A stretch of DNA of 49,923 bases from Acidobacteriota bacterium (GTDB lineage Bacteria; Acidobacteriota; Terriglobia; Bryobacterales; Bryobacteraceae). Below the pieces are notes generated by a model. That model was given only the letters and a program-made list of their open reading frames with translations. It was not told where the DNA came from and ran no database searches. Position 1 is the stretch's first letter; each line of letters begins with the position of its first letter. The stretch lies in contig JAFDVS010000135.1 of NCBI GenBank assembly GCA_018268935.1, positions 1 through 49,923 on the forward strand. The letters run 5' to 3'. Below are positions 40,630 to 47,492 of the stretch, in pieces. A program made the translations under genes and the position numbers.

Positions 40630-42362
40630 CGGCATTGCAGGCAGCCTCACTAACGATGGCCTTCCTCGGCTTCGGGCTGTCTCTATTTCTGGGCTACGTA
40701 TTGTATCCGCAAAGGCGCATCTCACCGGCGGGCTGGCCCAGCTGGCTTCTGGTAATCGCCTTCGGCCTGTGGCATCTGTTGCGATTCGGCGAAGAGTTCG
40801 CGCGTGCGGCGTTGCGCGTCACACCAGCCGAAGAGTGGCGAACAGCAGCCTATGCATCGCTCGCTGTGGGATTGGCATGCGCGGCGAGGTTGATGCGCCT
40901 GGCGGCAGTGCTTCGCAAGCCGGGCTATTTCACGGCACTCGGCGTGGGGCTGATCATATCGGCATTGGGCTTGCCTCTGCCCCTTCTCACCATCGCACCT
41001 CCATTCCTCATCGCGTGGTTCTACTGCTTTCATCACACCTTCGGCCTCAATATTGGAAAGCGATCGCTGTTCGCGCTGGCTTTGGGTGTGAGCACCGCGC
41101 TGTACCTGCTGCTGATCCGCACGCTGGCCGGATTTGTGGAGGCCCGGTGGGCGGCAACGGCTTGGGTAGTGGAATCGGCGCTGTTGTTGTTTGCCGGCAT
41201 TCTCTGGTTTCCCATCTACACCGCACTGTCCCGATTTCTTGCACGCAGCGCGCGAGTCTATTCCGAGTTTGGACAAACCACCATCGACGAAGCCAGTCTG
41301 ATCCTCGAACTGGGAAAGCGAATGCAGTTTCTCGCCGGTGAGATTGCCTCGCGTTTCGCACTGGCGCGAGTAGCAATAGTGTTCGAGGGCCGCGTGGAGC
41401 CCGCCGCGGGATTCCCGGAACATATCACAGAGGAATTGTTGTTTTTCGCCGGCCAGTATAGCGGTGCGGCATACGCCGGATACCGTGAGCCGGATTCGCC
41501 CGTCCGCCGGGCTCTGCGCTCCGAAGGATATGAGTACCTCATCCCAATGCGTGATGAAGGCGGAGTGCATGGAATGCTGCTGGTGGACCCGCGGCCGGTG
41601 GCATTGCTCGGCGATAACGAGGATTTACTGGTCGCGCTGGCGCCACAGGTCCTGCAGTCGTTGCGGTCGTGCCGGCTGCTGGAAGAAAAGATCCGGTTGG
41701 AAAAGGACCTGCTGCGGCAGGAGAATCTGGCCGGCATCGGCCGTATGGCCGCTTCCATCGCGCACGAAATCAAGAACCCGCTCAGCGCCATCAAGACCAT
41801 CGCTCAGTTGATGAAAGAAGACGAAGCCGTGTCGGCTGCATACGAAAAGGACCTGGGCTTCATCCTGAGCGAAGTCGACCGGCTGGACAAGGCCGTGCGC
41901 CAGTTGCTGGGGACATCCAATCCAGCGCCGGCTCTGAACGAAGAAGTGGATGCCAGCGAATTGGTGGAGTCGATGCTCGCAGCGTTGCAGAAACAGGCCG
42001 CGGCGGCCCGCGTGACTTTGGAGCCCATGGTTGCACCGGCAGTTGCTTTGCCCAACTCCAATCGCGAACTCGTGCAGCAGATCGTCATGAACCTGGTGTT
42101 GAATGCGATGCAGGCATCGCCCACAGGTGGTGTGGTGACGGTGACCCTGGACCCATCGGGCCGGCTCACTGTGCGTGATCAAGGACAGGGCATCCCCGTC
42201 GAGATGCGCGCACGTGTGTTTGAGCCTTACGTCACCACCAAGGCCACGGGTAGCGGCCTGGGGCTAGCCATCGTGCGCCGCAACGCACGGCTGCTCGGTG
42301 GCGACGTCGAGATCGCCTGCCCGGAGCAAGGCGGCACTATCGTCACCGCTCGCTTGCGGTAA
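40626..42362 (+). CDS. Membrane histidine kinase with seven-helix-type sensor and GAF-like domain
   Basis: 578 residues. The first 205 residues contain about seven hydrophobic helices, followed by a GAF-like domain (about 215-350). The kinase core has the H-box SIAHEIKNPLSAI (H380), an N-box in QIVMNLVLNAMQAS, a G1 box DQGQGIP and a G2 box GSGLGLAIV. This resembles the XRT/PEP-CTERM-associated PrsK-like kinases. No response regulator follows in the window, so the partner is elsewhere. It is the last gene of the operon and its stop abuts the convergent NagX-like gene with no spacer. Confidence 0.9.
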   Translation: MTALQAASLTMAFLGFGLSLFLGYVLYPQRRISPAGWPSWLLVIAFGLWHLLRFGEEFARAALRVTPAEEWRTAAYASLAVGLACAARLMRLAAVLRKPGYFTALGVGLIISALGLPLPLLTIAPPFLIAWFYCFHHTFGLNIGKRSLFALALGVSTALYLLLIRTLAGFVEARWAATAWVVESALLLFAGILWFPIYTALSRFLARSARVYSEFGQTTIDEASLILELGKRMQFLAGEIASRFALARVAIVFEGRVEPAAGFPEHITEELLFFAGQYSGAAYAGYREPDSPVRRALRSEGYEYLIPMRDEGGVHGMLLVDPRPVALLGDNEDLLVALAPQVLQSLRSCRLLEEKIRLEKDLLRQENLAGIGRMAASIAHEIKNPLSAIKTIAQLMKEDEAVSAAYEKDLGFILSEVDRLDKAVRQLLGTSNPAPALNEEVDASELVESMLAALQKQAAAARVTLEPMVAPAVALPNSNRELVQQIVMNLVLNAMQASPTGGVVTVTLDPSGRLTVRDQGQGIPVEMRARVFEPYVTTKATGSGLGLAIVRRNARLLGGDVEIACPEQGGTIVTARLR

Positions 42363-43463
42363 TCAGACGCGGAAGAAGAGCCGCTTGCGCCACAGCGCCC
42401 AGGCCACCAGGAAGTTGGCGAACGTGTACGCCAGTGCGTACAGCAACGACGCATTCACCGGCGATGCCAGCGGCAGAAACACGTTCTGGTAGATCCACGT
42501 TTTCCATCCAAAGGCACTGAGCAGAATCTCACCCGCCTCCGACACCATGTAGATGGCGATGGCATTCATGCCGAGGATGACGAAGGGCTGGAACACGCGT
42601 TTGTAGCCGAGGCCATCCGCAATCCAGAGAAATAACCCGAAGATCGCGAAATCAAGCCCCGCCATGAAGAGCGTGAAGGAAGAAGTCCACAGCTTCTTGT
42701 TGATCGGCAGCCACTGGTCGCAGAGCAGGCCGGCGGCGATCAGCAGGATACCCACAACAAGCAACACGCGAATGCGTTCGGAAAGACTCCGCTGCCAAGC
42801 CACGATGTGGCCGGCCACAACACCCAGCAGCATCGTCGCGATGGCCGGCAGCGTGCTGACAATGCCCTCCGGATCCCACGTCTTCGTCTGCTCGTAGTTG
42901 TGTGCGCCGAGCACGATGCGGTCGATATAATGTGCGAAGTTGCCTTCCACATCCAGCCTCCCTGCACCGTAACCGGGCACAGGCACAAACGCCATCAGCA
43001 CCCAATAGACACTCAGCAGGCCCACAATCCAGACCACCTGCCCGCGCAGCCGGGTGGAAAGATAGATCGGCACGGTCACCGCATAGCAGATGGCGATCCG
43101 CTGCAGCACACCGAGGATACGCTGTGTGGAGAGATCGAACTTCGGCACAGCATACACCAGAAGGCCCAGCAGAAAGAGAATCGCCGCGCGGCGGAATGCC
43201 TGCCGCAGAATCGCGCCCTTGTCTTCGTGCGCGGCCAACTTCCGGCCGAGCGCAAGCGTGATGGCGACGCCCACAATCCACACAAAGGATGGAAACACAA
43301 CGTCGGTCGGGGTCCAACCATGCCATGCGGCGTGCTCCAGCGGTGCATACACGTACTCACCGTTGCCAGGATCGTTCACCAGCACCATAAGCGCCATCGT
43401 CGCGCCACGAAATGCGTCGAGCGACGTGAGCCGCTGCTTTCCTTCCTCCGATCGAGCCGCCAT
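42363..43463 (-). CDS. NagX/HGSNAT-type membrane acyltransferase-like protein (DUF5009)
   Basis: 366 residues with about ten membrane helices. It begins with the family signature RLTSLDAFRGATMALMVLVNDPG and HAAWHGWTPTDVVFPSFVWIVG, in which the histidine of AAWHGW is the proposed acetyl carrier in heparan-alpha-glucosaminide N-acetyltransferase. In bacteria NagX-like members occur with N-acetylglucosamine catabolism or glycan modification. The reaction here, perhaps acetylating an amino sugar exposed by the neighbouring deacetylase, is inference. TACAAT lies eleven bases before the ATG. Confidence 0.88.
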   Translation of the reverse strand: MAARSEEGKQRLTSLDAFRGATMALMVLVNDPGNGEYVYAPLEHAAWHGWTPTDVVFPSFVWIVGVAITLALGRKLAAHEDKGAILRQAFRRAAILFLLGLLVYAVPKFDLSTQRILGVLQRIAICYAVTVPIYLSTRLRGQVVWIVGLLSVYWVLMAFVPVPGYGAGRLDVEGNFAHYIDRIVLGAHNYEQTKTWDPEGIVSTLPAIATMLLGVVAGHIVAWQRSLSERIRVLLVVGILLIAAGLLCDQWLPINKKLWTSSFTLFMAGLDFAIFGLFLWIADGLGYKRVFQPFVILGMNAIAIYMVSEAGEILLSAFGWKTWIYQNVFLPLASPVNASLLYALAYTFANFLVAWALWRKRLFFRV

Positions 43464-43474
43464 GCGAATCCTTC

Positions 43475-43480
43475 ATTGTA
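43475..43480 (-). promoter_or_regulatory. -10 box (TACAAT) of the NagX-like gene
   Basis: Minus-strand TACAAT with eleven bases to the ATG at 43463 and no clear Shine-Dalgarno. It lies opposite the TATAAT of the divergent phosphoesterase, ten bases away. Confidence 0.45.
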
Positions 43481-43489
43481 CGCCGCGGC

Positions 43490-43495
43490 TATAAT
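43490..43495 (+). promoter_or_regulatory. -10 box (perfect TATAAT) of the small phosphoesterase
   Basis: A perfect TATAAT ends ten bases before the ATG at 43506. An upstream in-frame ATG at 43494 lies inside this box, which argues for the later start. No good -35 is visible. Confidence 0.5.
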
Positions 43496-43505
43496 GAAAG
43501 GCTTC

Positions 43506-44102
43506 ATGCGCATCCTGGTCTTCTCCGATATACACGCCGATTGGAAAACGCTCGAGCGGCACATGGAAACAGAAGCCGACTATTATGTTGCGGCGGGCGA
43601 TCTGGTGAGTTGGGCGAAAAACACCGATCGCGCGGGGGCGATTCTGGCGCGCCGCGCGGGAAAGACGTACGTGATTCCCGGCAACCATGAATCGGAGCAG
43701 GACATCGCGCGCATGTGCGAACGCCACGGATTGATCAATCTGCATGGACAGAACGTGCAGTTGGGCGGCGTGCACCTGGCGGCGCTGGGGTATTCGAATC
43801 GCACTCCCTTCAACACGCCTGGCGAATATACGGAGGAGCAACTGGGAGCGCGGCTGCAGCCCTTCGCGGGATTGAAGCCGATGGTGTTGGTGTGCCACTG
43901 CCCGCCCAAGGGCACGCCGCTCGACCGGGTAGCGGAAGGGATGCACTTCGGATCGCCCTCGATTCTGCACTTCATACAGGCGGAGCAGCCCCTGTATTTT
44001 TTCTGCGGACACATTCACGAAGCCGAAGGTGTGCGCACAACCATCGGGGCAACGCATGCGGTGAACGTAGGCAAGCGGGGATTCCTGCTCGAAATCGATT
44101 AG
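43506..44102 (+). CDS. Calcineurin-like metallophosphoesterase (YfcE-like)
   Basis: 198 residues, cytoplasmic. All metal motifs are present: FSDIHAD, AAGDLVSW, PGNHES, VCHCPPKG and FFCGHIHEAEG. That is the compact MPP fold of small phosphodiesterases acting on cyclic nucleotides or generic phosphodiesters. The start at 43506 (MRILVFSD) is chosen because the -10 box overlaps the earlier ATG. The next gene begins 25 bases downstream with its own -10 box. Confidence 0.9.
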   Translation: MRILVFSDIHADWKTLERHMETEADYYVAAGDLVSWAKNTDRAGAILARRAGKTYVIPGNHESEQDIARMCERHGLINLHGQNVQLGGVHLAALGYSNRTPFNTPGEYTEEQLGARLQPFAGLKPMVLVCHCPPKGTPLDRVAEGMHFGSPSILHFIQAEQPLYFFCGHIHEAEGVRTTIGATHAVNVGKRGFLLEID

Positions 44103-44109
44103 GCTCCGA

Positions 44110-44115
44110 TACAAT
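44110..44115 (+). promoter_or_regulatory. -10 box (TACAAT) of the DapA-family gene
   Basis: TACAAT ends twelve bases before the ATG at 44128. No ribosome-binding site is visible. Confidence 0.45.
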
Positions 44116-44127
44116 AGGTGCTGAATC

Positions 44128-45030
44128 ATGCTCCCCTTTACCGGCCCCATGGCCGCCGCCGTGACTCCGTCGCGTCCAGACACCTATCAAATGGATCTGG
44201 CGGCGTGCCTGGAAGTAATCGACTTTCTCTGCCGCTCGCAGGTGCGCGCCATCGCGCTGTTCGGAGCCACCGGCGAATTTCCCCATTTCAGTGTCGAAGA
44301 CCGGGTGCGTCTGGCGCACATGGCCATCAAGCGGAGCCGCGTGCCGGTGATCGTGAATGCCACCCATTCCTGCTTTGAGGAATCGCGATCCATCATTGAC
44401 CATGCGGCTTCGAACGGCGCGGGAGGTGTCCTACTGCAGCCTCCCAGCTATTTCCGCTACGCCGCGCCGGAGATCCGCCAGTACTTCGTCGACATGATCG
44501 AAGAATTCGAAGGGCGCATTCCCATCCTGCTGTACAACCTGCCGTTCTTCAACAACGCGATTCCAGCGCCGGTTGCGTGCGAGTTGCTGGGCTCAGGCCA
44601 GGCAGCAGGCATCAAGGATTCAAGCGGTGACCTGGCCTATTTCGGCGAACTGCTGCGCGTACGCCAAACCGCGGAATTTCCCCTGATTGTGGGCAATGAC
44701 AATGTCTTCGTCGAAGCTCGCCGGCGCGGCGCCGATGGTGTGATCTCAGGCTGCGCCGCGGCTGTGCCCGAACTGCTGGTGAATCTCGATCGCGCCATTG
44801 TCGAGGGCAACGAACTCAAAGTGGCCGATCTGGCGTTGCTGCTCGATGAATTCATCCAGCATATTGAGCGCTTCCCTGGGCCACTCGGAATTCGCGAATG
44901 CCTCTCCACACGCGGATTGAAGATGGGCGCCCGAGCCATTCCGTTCGCACCGGAAACCGAACGCAAGGCAGCGGAGCTACGCGAGTGGTTCCAGGGTTGG
45001 CTGCCGGAAATGCTGGCCAAGGCGAAGTGA
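44128..45030 (+). CDS. DapA/NAL-family aldolase (dihydrodipicolinate synthase-like)
   Basis: 300 residues, class I aldolase TIM barrel. The Schiff-base lysine is K163 (GIKDSSGD), the catalytic tyrosine Y136 (LLYNLPFF), and the pyruvate-binding GATGE is at 46-50. The substrate loop differs from true DapA, so it may be a 2-keto-3-deoxy sugar acid aldolase, N-acetylneuraminate lyase or related enzyme. The enolase-superfamily dehydratase nearby could supply a keto-deoxy acid, which is inference. The stop abuts the convergent formamidase-family gene. Confidence 0.9.
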   Translation: MLPFTGPMAAAVTPSRPDTYQMDLAACLEVIDFLCRSQVRAIALFGATGEFPHFSVEDRVRLAHMAIKRSRVPVIVNATHSCFEESRSIIDHAASNGAGGVLLQPPSYFRYAAPEIRQYFVDMIEEFEGRIPILLYNLPFFNNAIPAPVACELLGSGQAAGIKDSSGDLAYFGELLRVRQTAEFPLIVGNDNVFVEARRRGADGVISGCAAAVPELLVNLDRAIVEGNELKVADLALLLDEFIQHIERFPGPLGIRECLSTRGLKMGARAIPFAPETERKAAELREWFQGWLPEMLAKAK

Positions 45031-46023
45031 TCAGCGTTTGGGCAAGTCGGCTTTCGGTATCCGCAATCCCATTGACCCGCCCACGGTGATCACGTCATAT
45101 TGCCCGCGGTAGCCAATCAGCAGATGGGCCGCCCAAGGCTCCATCTTGTAATCGCGCACCAGCCAGTCCACCATGTCCGTGGTGGCGACGCGAATCGTTC
45201 GATCGAGCGAACTGACAAACTCCGGTTGACTACCGATGGAAATGATGGAGTCGGCGGTTTCCATCCGCGGGTTGTCGATGGAGACACCCTTGCGGACTTC
45301 GATCTGAAACGTCACATCCATGGACGTTTCGATGCCGGTTCCCGTAGGTTCGCCATCCGCCTGCAATGCATGGCCATCACCGATGAACAGCAGCGCGCCC
45401 GGATGGAACACAGGCAGATACACGGTGACGCCTTCCACCAGCCGGTTGTAATCCATGTTGCCGCCATAGTTGCCGGAGATGCCCGAAGTGGGCCCAAAGA
45501 CACCGGGAGCAGCCACGCCCACGCAGCCAAGCATGGGATTCGCTTTGAACTCGAACGGATGCACCTTGCTTTGCGGAGCGCTCAGCTTCACCGTGTTCTT
45601 CGCCAGATCGAGGCTCCACTTCACGATGTCGTCGCGTTCGGGAACAACAGCGCCTCGCTGATAACTGCGCGGGTACGTCTTCTCCATCGACTCCGGCGTG
45701 ACAGAGAAAGCACCAAGCCTGTAGCCGGTGAACCCATAATTGCGATTCATGCGAATGCGTGTGAACCGGATGGCGATGGAGTCACCGGGCGCGGCGCCTT
45801 CCACATAGAAGGGGCCTGTGAGCGGATTGCCGCGCTCACCCGCGCGCTTGCCCGTCCAATCGTAGCCGCCTGCATCGGCGGTCTTCGTCACCACAGTATC
45901 GCCGGAGCGGACGCGGGCGAAGACAGGATGGCGGTGATCGAACGAGTTGTAATACTTCGTTGGGACGACGGTGTGCGTTTCCGCGGCCAGGGACGCAGCA
46001 ACCAGAGTGAGGATGGCGATCAT
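45031..46023 (-). CDS. Secreted acetamidase/formamidase family protein
   Basis: 330 residues with a signal peptide (MIAILTLVAASLAAE). It matches the FmdA/AmdA family: HPVFARVRSGDTVVTKTADAGGYDW, GPFYVEGAAPGDSIAIRF, KANPMLGCVGVAAPG, GNYGGNMDYNRLVEGVTVYLPVFHPGALLFIGDGHALQADGE and a late MVDWLVRDYKM. These hydrolyse formamide or short amides, but a secreted form may act on other amides. TAGTAT lies six bases before the ATG. It follows the PD40 protein on the same strand after only 12 bases. Confidence 0.9.
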   Translation of the reverse strand: MIAILTLVAASLAAETHTVVPTKYYNSFDHRHPVFARVRSGDTVVTKTADAGGYDWTGKRAGERGNPLTGPFYVEGAAPGDSIAIRFTRIRMNRNYGFTGYRLGAFSVTPESMEKTYPRSYQRGAVVPERDDIVKWSLDLAKNTVKLSAPQSKVHPFEFKANPMLGCVGVAAPGVFGPTSGISGNYGGNMDYNRLVEGVTVYLPVFHPGALLFIGDGHALQADGEPTGTGIETSMDVTFQIEVRKGVSIDNPRMETADSIISIGSQPEFVSSLDRTIRVATTDMVDWLVRDYKMEPWAAHLLIGYRGQYDVITVGGSMGLRIPKADLPKR

Positions 46024-46029
46024 CTCGCC

Positions 46030-46035
46030 ATACTA
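46030..46035 (-). promoter_or_regulatory. -10-like box (TAGTAT) of the formamidase-family gene
   Basis: Minus-strand TAGTAT with six bases to the ATG at 46023. It lies directly next to the stop of the upstream PD40 gene, so the gene could be read both from here and by readthrough. Confidence 0.3.
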
Positions 46036-47469
46036 CTACGGAACGAGGCGGTAACTAACAAAAGCGACGCTTTTACTATCCGGCGACCACGAAGGCACGT
46101 TGATGGTGCCTTGCCCGCCGAACAGCGTAGCGATCACACGCGGTTTGCCGCCTTCGGCAGGAACCAGCTTGAGGGTCACGTCTTTGTTTGGTGGATGGCC
46201 TTCCACGGTCTTCTCGAAGGACACATAGACGATCCACTTCCCGTCGGGTGAGGGATGCGCAAACCAGTCGGCGGAATCGCCGCCCGGAAGGAACATCTGC
46301 TGCTCGGAGCCATCGGCCAGCATGCGCCAGATTCGCATCACGCCGCTGCGGACCGAGTTGAAATAGATGTATTTTCCATCGGGCGAATAATCCGGGCCAT
46401 CGTCCAAGCCATCCGCGGTGGTGAGGCGCTTCTCTTCGCCGCCTGCAACGGGAATGGTGTACACGTCGAAGTTATCGCCTCGGCGCGCGCAGTAGGCGAG
46501 CGTCTTCCCATCCGGTGACCAGCCGTGCCAATAAGAAGGGAATTGCGGTGTAAGCAGCCGAGGCGTTCCCCCACCAGCGGGCAGCACATAAACCTGCGAT
46601 TGCCGGTTGGCGCTGCCATCGCTGATCGCGAGCCACTTGCCATCCGGCGACAGGCCATGATCATTGTTGCAGCGAATGCGCTCACCTGTGTCGATGGCCG
46701 TGGGCGTCCCTCCAGCAGCAGGAATACGATACAGCCGCCCGCCGGAGTTGTAAATGAGCTGATTGTCCCGCGACCAATTGGGGGCCTCGAAGTGTTCCTT
46801 CGCCCGCCGAACAATTCGACGCTGTTTTGTTTCAATGTCGATAACTTCCAGAGTGCTTTCGGTGACGCGCTTTTCCGCCACGCCCCGTGCAGCAATCCTC
46901 ACCTCGCGCACCAGCGCAGTTTCCGTCACGCTGTCATCGTGCGAGCAGGCCGCCAGCCCGGCGTAAATTTTCTCCGGCATGGCGATGCTGAGCGCGCCGA
47001 CGGGATTCCAGGTGACGCCATCGCGCGATACTTCGGCGGAGATCACGTCGCCATGCCGCTCCAGCCTTGCCAGCACCGGCGGACGGATCGTGGTCTGGAT
47101 CTCCGCCGTTGGGCCACCCTTGGTCTTGCGATACTGCAGGGCCAGTTCACCCGAGCCGTGAAAGATGAAATCGGCGTACGGAGCATCGGGGTCGAGTGAA
47201 GCGCGGAAGATAGGCCCCGCTTTGCGATGCGCATTCTTCCCTTCCCCCACCCACTCCACCTTGGCCTGAATGGAGACATCGCCGCGAAACTCGTCGTAGC
47301 GAAAATGGAAGGCGTCGGATGCGCCCCACATGTTCTGCCCCGAAGCAGTGATGCGGTAGACACCCGACTCAAGGCGCGAGGAACCCGCCTTCGCGGGATT
47401 GCCGATGTCAATGGAATGAGGAAGCTGAGCGAACAACGGGGATGCAGCAATCAGAAGAAAGCTGAGCAT
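46036..47469 (-). CDS. Secreted two-domain protein: DUF1349-like lectin domain plus TolB-like propeller
   Basis: 477 residues with a signal peptide (MLSFLLIAASPLFAQ). Residues about 20-200 resemble the DUF1349/concanavalin-like jelly roll (FRGDVSIQAKVEW, HRKAGPIFRASLD, VISAEVSRDGVTWNPVG, IYAGLAACSHDDS). Residues about 210-477 form a PD40 propeller with repeated SPDGKW motifs. The fusion suggests a periplasmic protein that binds a glycan and a partner, or a polymer-degradation accessory. It is upstream of, and probably co-transcribed with, the formamidase-family gene. Confidence 0.87.
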   Translation of the reverse strand: MLSFLLIAASPLFAQLPHSIDIGNPAKAGSSRLESGVYRITASGQNMWGASDAFHFRYDEFRGDVSIQAKVEWVGEGKNAHRKAGPIFRASLDPDAPYADFIFHGSGELALQYRKTKGGPTAEIQTTIRPPVLARLERHGDVISAEVSRDGVTWNPVGALSIAMPEKIYAGLAACSHDDSVTETALVREVRIAARGVAEKRVTESTLEVIDIETKQRRIVRRAKEHFEAPNWSRDNQLIYNSGGRLYRIPAAGGTPTAIDTGERIRCNNDHGLSPDGKWLAISDGSANRQSQVYVLPAGGGTPRLLTPQFPSYWHGWSPDGKTLAYCARRGDNFDVYTIPVAGGEEKRLTTADGLDDGPDYSPDGKYIYFNSVRSGVMRIWRMLADGSEQQMFLPGGDSADWFAHPSPDGKWIVYVSFEKTVEGHPPNKDVTLKLVPAEGGKPRVIATLFGGQGTINVPSWSPDSKSVAFVSYRLVP

Positions 47470-47492
47470 CCCCTATTGATACCGCAATGTGA

